Assembly (NCBI GenBank): GCA_029204225.1
Contig: CM055095.1
Span: 70,519,957 to 70,583,956 of the forward strand
From: Diphasiastrum complanatum
Taxonomy: Eukaryota; Streptophyta; Lycopodiopsida; Lycopodiales; Lycopodiaceae
Direction: 5' to 3'
Length of the DNA: 64,000 nucleotides
Shown here in pieces: positions 47,001-53,000 of the stretch. The translations under genes and the position numbers were made by a program. A model generated the notes under the pieces. It saw only the letters and a program-made list of their open reading frames with translations. It did no database searches and was not told the DNA's origin. Numbering within the stretch: the stretch's first letter is position 1; every line of letters begins with the position of its first letter.

Positions 47001-50000
47001 TTTTCCTACTTTTTGATGCATACAGTGGATGGAATGTTTAGAAAGTCTGCATGCATGTTCCCTAGCATCCTTTGAAGCTGTCCTATCAGTATTAGTACAA
47101 AGAATGAATTGTAGAGGTCATGATAAGCCAGAAATAGGCTGAAAATGTCTTTTTGGAGATTTAATTCTCCGAAACCATAAAGGGATCACCTATGATGCTT
47201 ATCCAGTCCTTTTGGCCTTTTGATCAAGCCATAGATCTCTAAATTTGGTGGCCGAAGTCTTGTGCTCTGATTCGTCGAAGATTGGTAGTAGTGTGCCCTC
47301 TTGAAAACTTGTCTTCGCTCGTTCTCAGACCATACTGAGGTTCAGGACCTGTATGAATGCTTCACAGACCTCTAAAGGGCTGTTATAGACTGTCTATGAT
47401 GTCTATCTAAGGGCATGCAAAGCTTAACATGCATTTGCAAGAAATCCCCTCTAGAAAAGTGCACCCTCCTACTTGATTTTTAGTTGCTCAGAGATCACAC
47501 GTGTGAAGCTGAGGTGGTAGGGTGAGATGGTAGTCATCTCAGAAACATGCCCTCCCTCTCTGTACTGTGCTTTACAGGTCTACAATGGTTTTGACTGGTT
47601 ATATGAATGTACTTTGATGGTTTTGTCATAGACTAGGGAAAGTGGCTAGTGGATTCTAGAGGTGATTGTATTTTACGTAAAAAAATTCCGTAACAGTTAA
47701 TGTCGTATGTTTTGCATGCCAAATGACACCAAATCATCTTCTTGTACCTTAGCAAAATGTGATTTTCAGGAAACTGAAAATCCTAAGGGTGGAAATAGAG
47801 TGATGTATTTGCAGTTAGGTTATTTGAAAATCCCTAGGAATGAATAATTGCTTAAGATCGGATTTTAATCTTCAAAATAGAATTCATTTAGTCATAAAAG
47901 ATATCTTCACAACCATGAGATTCCACAGGTTTGGGATGTAAGTTGGGAGGACATCCAAATAAATGGATTCTCTAGTCTTTGGTAGTGAAGGATATATAGG
48001 ACAACTAGATAGATCAGTGGGATCTCTAGAAAAGTAAAATTAAGGGGTTAAGGATTTTTTTCGAGGGAGAGCTGGTAGTATGGGACATCAGTAATTCCAA
48101 AGGGGAGGTTCCAGGACCACAGGGATCTGATTGGCAATGCTAACTTCCGATGAAGCCAATACAAAACCATTGGTCAAATTTTATGGGGTATCTTGTGAAG
48201 TTATGAGGTTTAATTTGGATCCCAAATGGGTATCTCACCATTTACAAAATCGGAAACCCTTAAAACTATTTCTCACTTTCTTAAAACCTTACTTCTTAGT
48301 AAATTCTCGAATACTAGACATCAGATTGACTTCATGTTCTCATTTGTCTTCAATATTTTGTGGACTTTGCAGAGTTGTTGAAAGATTAACGATCTTGCTT
48401 ATATGTTACATCACTCTAGTGTCCACATAAGTCATATAAAGTGCACCTTGTTTTTCATGTTTTTTGAAAGAAGTTATACATGATGGGGATAATATTCACT
48501 TTGGTGCCACCGTTTTTCATATAAAGGGAGACTTTAGATGAACCATAAAGATATGGTCTTGCAGAGAGAGATGACTATCGAGAGTATGCTTCAAGTGTAG
48601 GTGGTCGCGTGGCATAAATCACATCTCAATGATTCAAAGATGATGTAAGCTAAGGCGAATGGATGTTATAACCTATGACAACTCTCTCTCAATGTAAATT
48701 GTAGTTACCAATGTAAGGTGTAAAAAGTTCAATCACCTGTAAGAAGGAACAATTGGTGCTTAATAGATTCATGGTGCAGATTGTTCTATTGGTCCTAGAC
48801 TTTCAAATGATTCTATCAAATAGAGCTCTAAGGGGATTGACCACTTCTTCCTTAGCAATGTGCTACATGTGATGGAGCACATTGGCAGATCGATTTAAGT
48901 AACATTATTGCGAGATGCCTAAGTTTGGGAGTGGCAGGAGCTATTGGCTTCAAAAAATTTACAATCCTAGTTTTTTTTTTCATGCATTTGTACTATCAAT
49001 AATCCCTCGTCAATTAGATTTTGTTTAATATAGTGTTACATGCCAATTTGAATCGGCCGATTCGTCCCGATTCGAACTGATTCATACTGGCTAGCCAGGT
49101 TTGAACTTTGAATCGGGAAACGGTTTGAACCGTCTTCTTTTTGGTTTTTGTTCTTTTCGTTTAGGGGGCCAAAAAATGGTTCGAACCAGGTACCGGTTCA
49201 AATCGGCCACTATGGTTCGAAGGTTTGAACCACGATAGGCGGTTTGAACGCGGTTTGATAAATTTGTTCCCTGTCCAGATCACTCCATATGCAAATGTGT
49301 AAAATACAGTCCCCTTGCAAGTCTTTGTGGAAGTAGGATAAGCTGCAAGTTAACTTTCTCACAAAAGAAAATTGCTATTAAGGTGATAGGGTGACTCCCA
49401 AATCTATATAAGAGGCAATCTTATAGAAAAGAGAAGCAATAAAGGTGATTTTAGACTAAGCTTCATGAATGATCCAAATCTAAATGTTTTGATAGAATTT
49501 TGTCAAAATTCAGCTATTCACCTAGGTTTGCTGATCTTTTGTCCCTCGTACGTGATCCATCTAACTTGTAGTTGTTGTCGTTCTAGCTCTTTTGGCAGCT
49601 ACTAGGAAAGCCCCAATCAAAGATCTAGCTTCACGAATTGCAAATGGATTTTCAGAAAGGTATGTTTACTTTCTTTGGGTTGATGCCTATATTTATAATA
49701 GATATTCGGTTAAATTAGTTTAGCGTTATGTGTGGACTACATATTGGGAGGCTTCAATTGTCATAGTATAAGCAAATTACAAGCATTTAACTGGCCATCA
49801 CTTGGGCCTTGCACCCCATGCTATTAGTTGGCATTAGATTATATAATTTGACACTTTCATATTATTGGGCCAGCCTCATTACTTGAGCATGGGGACCCTA
49901 AGTCTAGATAAGGTTGGGAGATCTTAGCTATAATTTGATAACTTCCTAGAAGCTTTTCTTGGTAGCCTCCAAACTAGCAGAAATAGGTTCTCTAGAATTA

Positions 50001-53000
50001 TTCTATCAATAGAATCTGATGTCTATGAGCGAGTGTCGTTGTAAGAGATGCTTACTATTGTTCCTTGCTAGTAGTTGCACACCATTGTCTTGTTGGTTGT
50101 TTGGTGTTCTTTGTAGATGATTAGTTGAGTGATATTTCATTTTCTGTTGTTTTTCTTTGCTTATAGTTTATTTTGTTTGGGAGGAAAACCTGAATTTTTG
50201 TTTCTGGCTCTAGTTTTAAGTAGAATAATCAAAATCAATTTCGTTTGGATTAATTGACTCTTGTTTACTACGCCTCTAGGAATATGATTTTTTCATTTTG
50301 TGTAGCACAAGGTAAGGTCTAGAAATTGTCATTTTGCTGAAATACGACATTTTGTCACTTTTGTTTTTTTTTGTCTTTTTTGGAGATTTTAATATCATGA
50401 ATCTTCTTAAGGCATGGCACTTCTAATGCACTTTACAGATCTTCATTCTAATACGAAGAACAATTTTGAAATTTAAAGTTGTCCTTTTCTAGAAATCCTT
50501 TTAGATCATTGTTTCCCGAGGTGATTTTGTTGCACTTTACAGTTTGCAAATATGATTCTTCGAAGCCAGGATTTTGTAGATCTACTGTTTAGTTCATTAA
50601 TGTCCATGTATTTCGTATAGTAGGACACTTCTATTGTACTTCAAATATCTTGATTTGTATTGCTAGAAGTCTACTTATTGGGATATTCACCTTTTCAAGT
50701 TTTTAATAAATTTCGAAACTTCCATCTTTTCCATAGTGATCTGTGACATATTTTGAAACTATTTGGATCATTCATCTTAGTACAACGAGTTGCTTCGGTG
50801 GTCCTTTGCAGTTCAAGTTGACATCTAGAAGTGAGGGAGACCAAAAGTATGTCGTTTTAGGATTTTTGTGAAACAAGTCATCTACCACCAACTGGCTATT
50901 AGATTATTATCCATTTACTTGTGGGGACAATGTATGGTGCTTATGTAGGCTGCCACCAAGTGATATTCATCCCCTTCCTAGGTTACTTCATTTTCATCAG
51001 CTTCAAGCACTTCATTACAGAGCAACATTGCGATTGTTGCCATTGTTCTGCACTTACGGAGCCACTCCTTGTTGATGTTAATTGGGATGCATGATCCCTT
51101 CAGACAGCTTGGGATCTCTTTGTACTTCCAAATCCTTTCTTACCTATTGTTGTACTACACTCTTGGTCTATATGAGTAGCTTGGGTTGCATTCGAGCTAG
51201 ATTTTAGTGATGGTTTTTGTAAATCATGTTCATAGCTTGAGATCATTGTACACCATGAGATACATTTATTCTCGCTACTACATGCATACCTAGTGGATAT
51301 GACTATCTTATGATGTAGTTGCTTCGAATCGTTTTGAAGCTACTTGGCATGCGTGGTCTCTTTGCATTCCCTTGGCACGCTTGTTGTGTCAAAGTGGCAC
51401 AATCGAAGCATGTTCATATATCTGTATTCCTTTTGTATTGTTGGTTCCTTAGGGTGGCTTGGTGTATACCCACCTACCTTGGGATGTTCATGAGTCTTTA
51501 TCGCAAACACATTCCTGTGGCAATCTTAGTAAATTTGGCTGGCATGATACTTCACTATCAATGTTTGTCTGTAATATTTGTGTTGTGTATCATTCCAATA
51601 TATGCTACACCGTTATGAGCAGTGAAGTTCTCTTGATATGTGCTAGTTGTGGTGAGTTTTTCTCATGGCGTGCTATTCCATCAAGTGTGGCAAAGCACTA
51701 TTGGTACATGCGAGCAGCATTCCTCTATTGGTATGTAAGAGTAGACTCCTCATGACATTTGTAGAGGCATATTGTTGGTATTTGGTTGTTCACAACGTAT
51801 TGGACCTCTGTTGGAGGGGCCACACAATTTCAATAAAATTCATGGGGCAATTACCTTTTATTTGCAGGGAGTTGGGCACTGATTATTCACAAGGTATAGA
51901 CCTCTGTTGGAGGGGAGCACTATTTTAATAGGATTGCTTATGTCACATGGCCTCTTCATCCTTTGTGCCAAAATTTTATTGCCCTAATTCTTGTAGAGTA
52001 TAAGTAGGGACCAATGACATTCATTCAATAGTTCTTTGTAGAAGACCCATTGTTAATCCTTGTAGGGGATCACCCTGGGCTATATTTGATGTTCTTTCAG
52101 TATTCTTAGTTGAAGAATGTGATTTGCCTCATCTTTAATGGTTTACTGTTCGTATGTGATGCCAAATCTTTGATTTGAATAACGTGGTATCTGAGCACTT
52201 TTTGGGCCACATGGGGCTGGTTCTAGCCTTGCATTACAATGAAATTTATTAATTATATGCTGATTTTCCGAATATTACAACAGAGTGCAATGTACAGCTT
52301 GCTTATTCTGCATGGGTAGGGATCCTTGCTTCTATGGCTATGGGTATTTATGCGACTACAAGCAAATTACAGATGGTTATAATCTTCACAGGTTCTGAGT
52401 TTCTGTCACTATATCACCCATCTCCCATCTGTATCCTTATCTAACATTATCAATGAAGTTTAAGTTTTACATCAGATCTCACATCCCTAAAAAGACATGA
52501 TTTTTCCCCAGAAAATTCTAGCAGCATTTTTTCGGAAAAGAAACTACTCAATTTGAATCTTTTCGATTCTGGTCAAATTGATTTAAATCTCGACTTGAAT
52601 GTTCTGGTGACTATGCAACAAGAGACAGCCGATATCCATGTCACATTTCCTACTCAGGGAGTGAGATTGAGGGCCCAGCCTTCGCTTCCTCATCAACAAA
52701 AAATGAATCAATTTCTTGGGTGGCTGAGATTGATGAATAGATGCTTTATTAGGTTTTTTGTACCTTATTGTATGTTCATGAGCATTGCAGACTCAGGTTA
52801 TCATTATTGGAGAGACTTTTGTACTGATCTTGAGCTCTGGCTTTTATGATGTTCAATTCGTAATCTGGTTTGTTCATGCAGCTCTTCTATGCAGTGCCAA
52901 TTTCATTGTAAAATGAATCACAGTAGTTAGTTCCTAGTTCTGTTAACTAGTCATGCCCCTTTTAAATTCATGATTTTATTTCAGTTCAAAGTCTGCAAGT

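Larger units (their letters stand above)
35159..49586 (+). other. Intron 8 (14.4 kb) with nested retrotransposons
   Basis: The largest intron of the host gene. It holds a SINE (35327-35404), a LINE tail (35841-36077), a minus-strand LINE (36310-46360) interrupted by a complete non-autonomous gypsy element and an LTR-element fragment, another LINE ORF1 scrap (46440-46870) and a palindrome-rich DNA element (near 49040). The part from 46900 to 49030 shows nothing I could identify. Confidence 0.85.
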
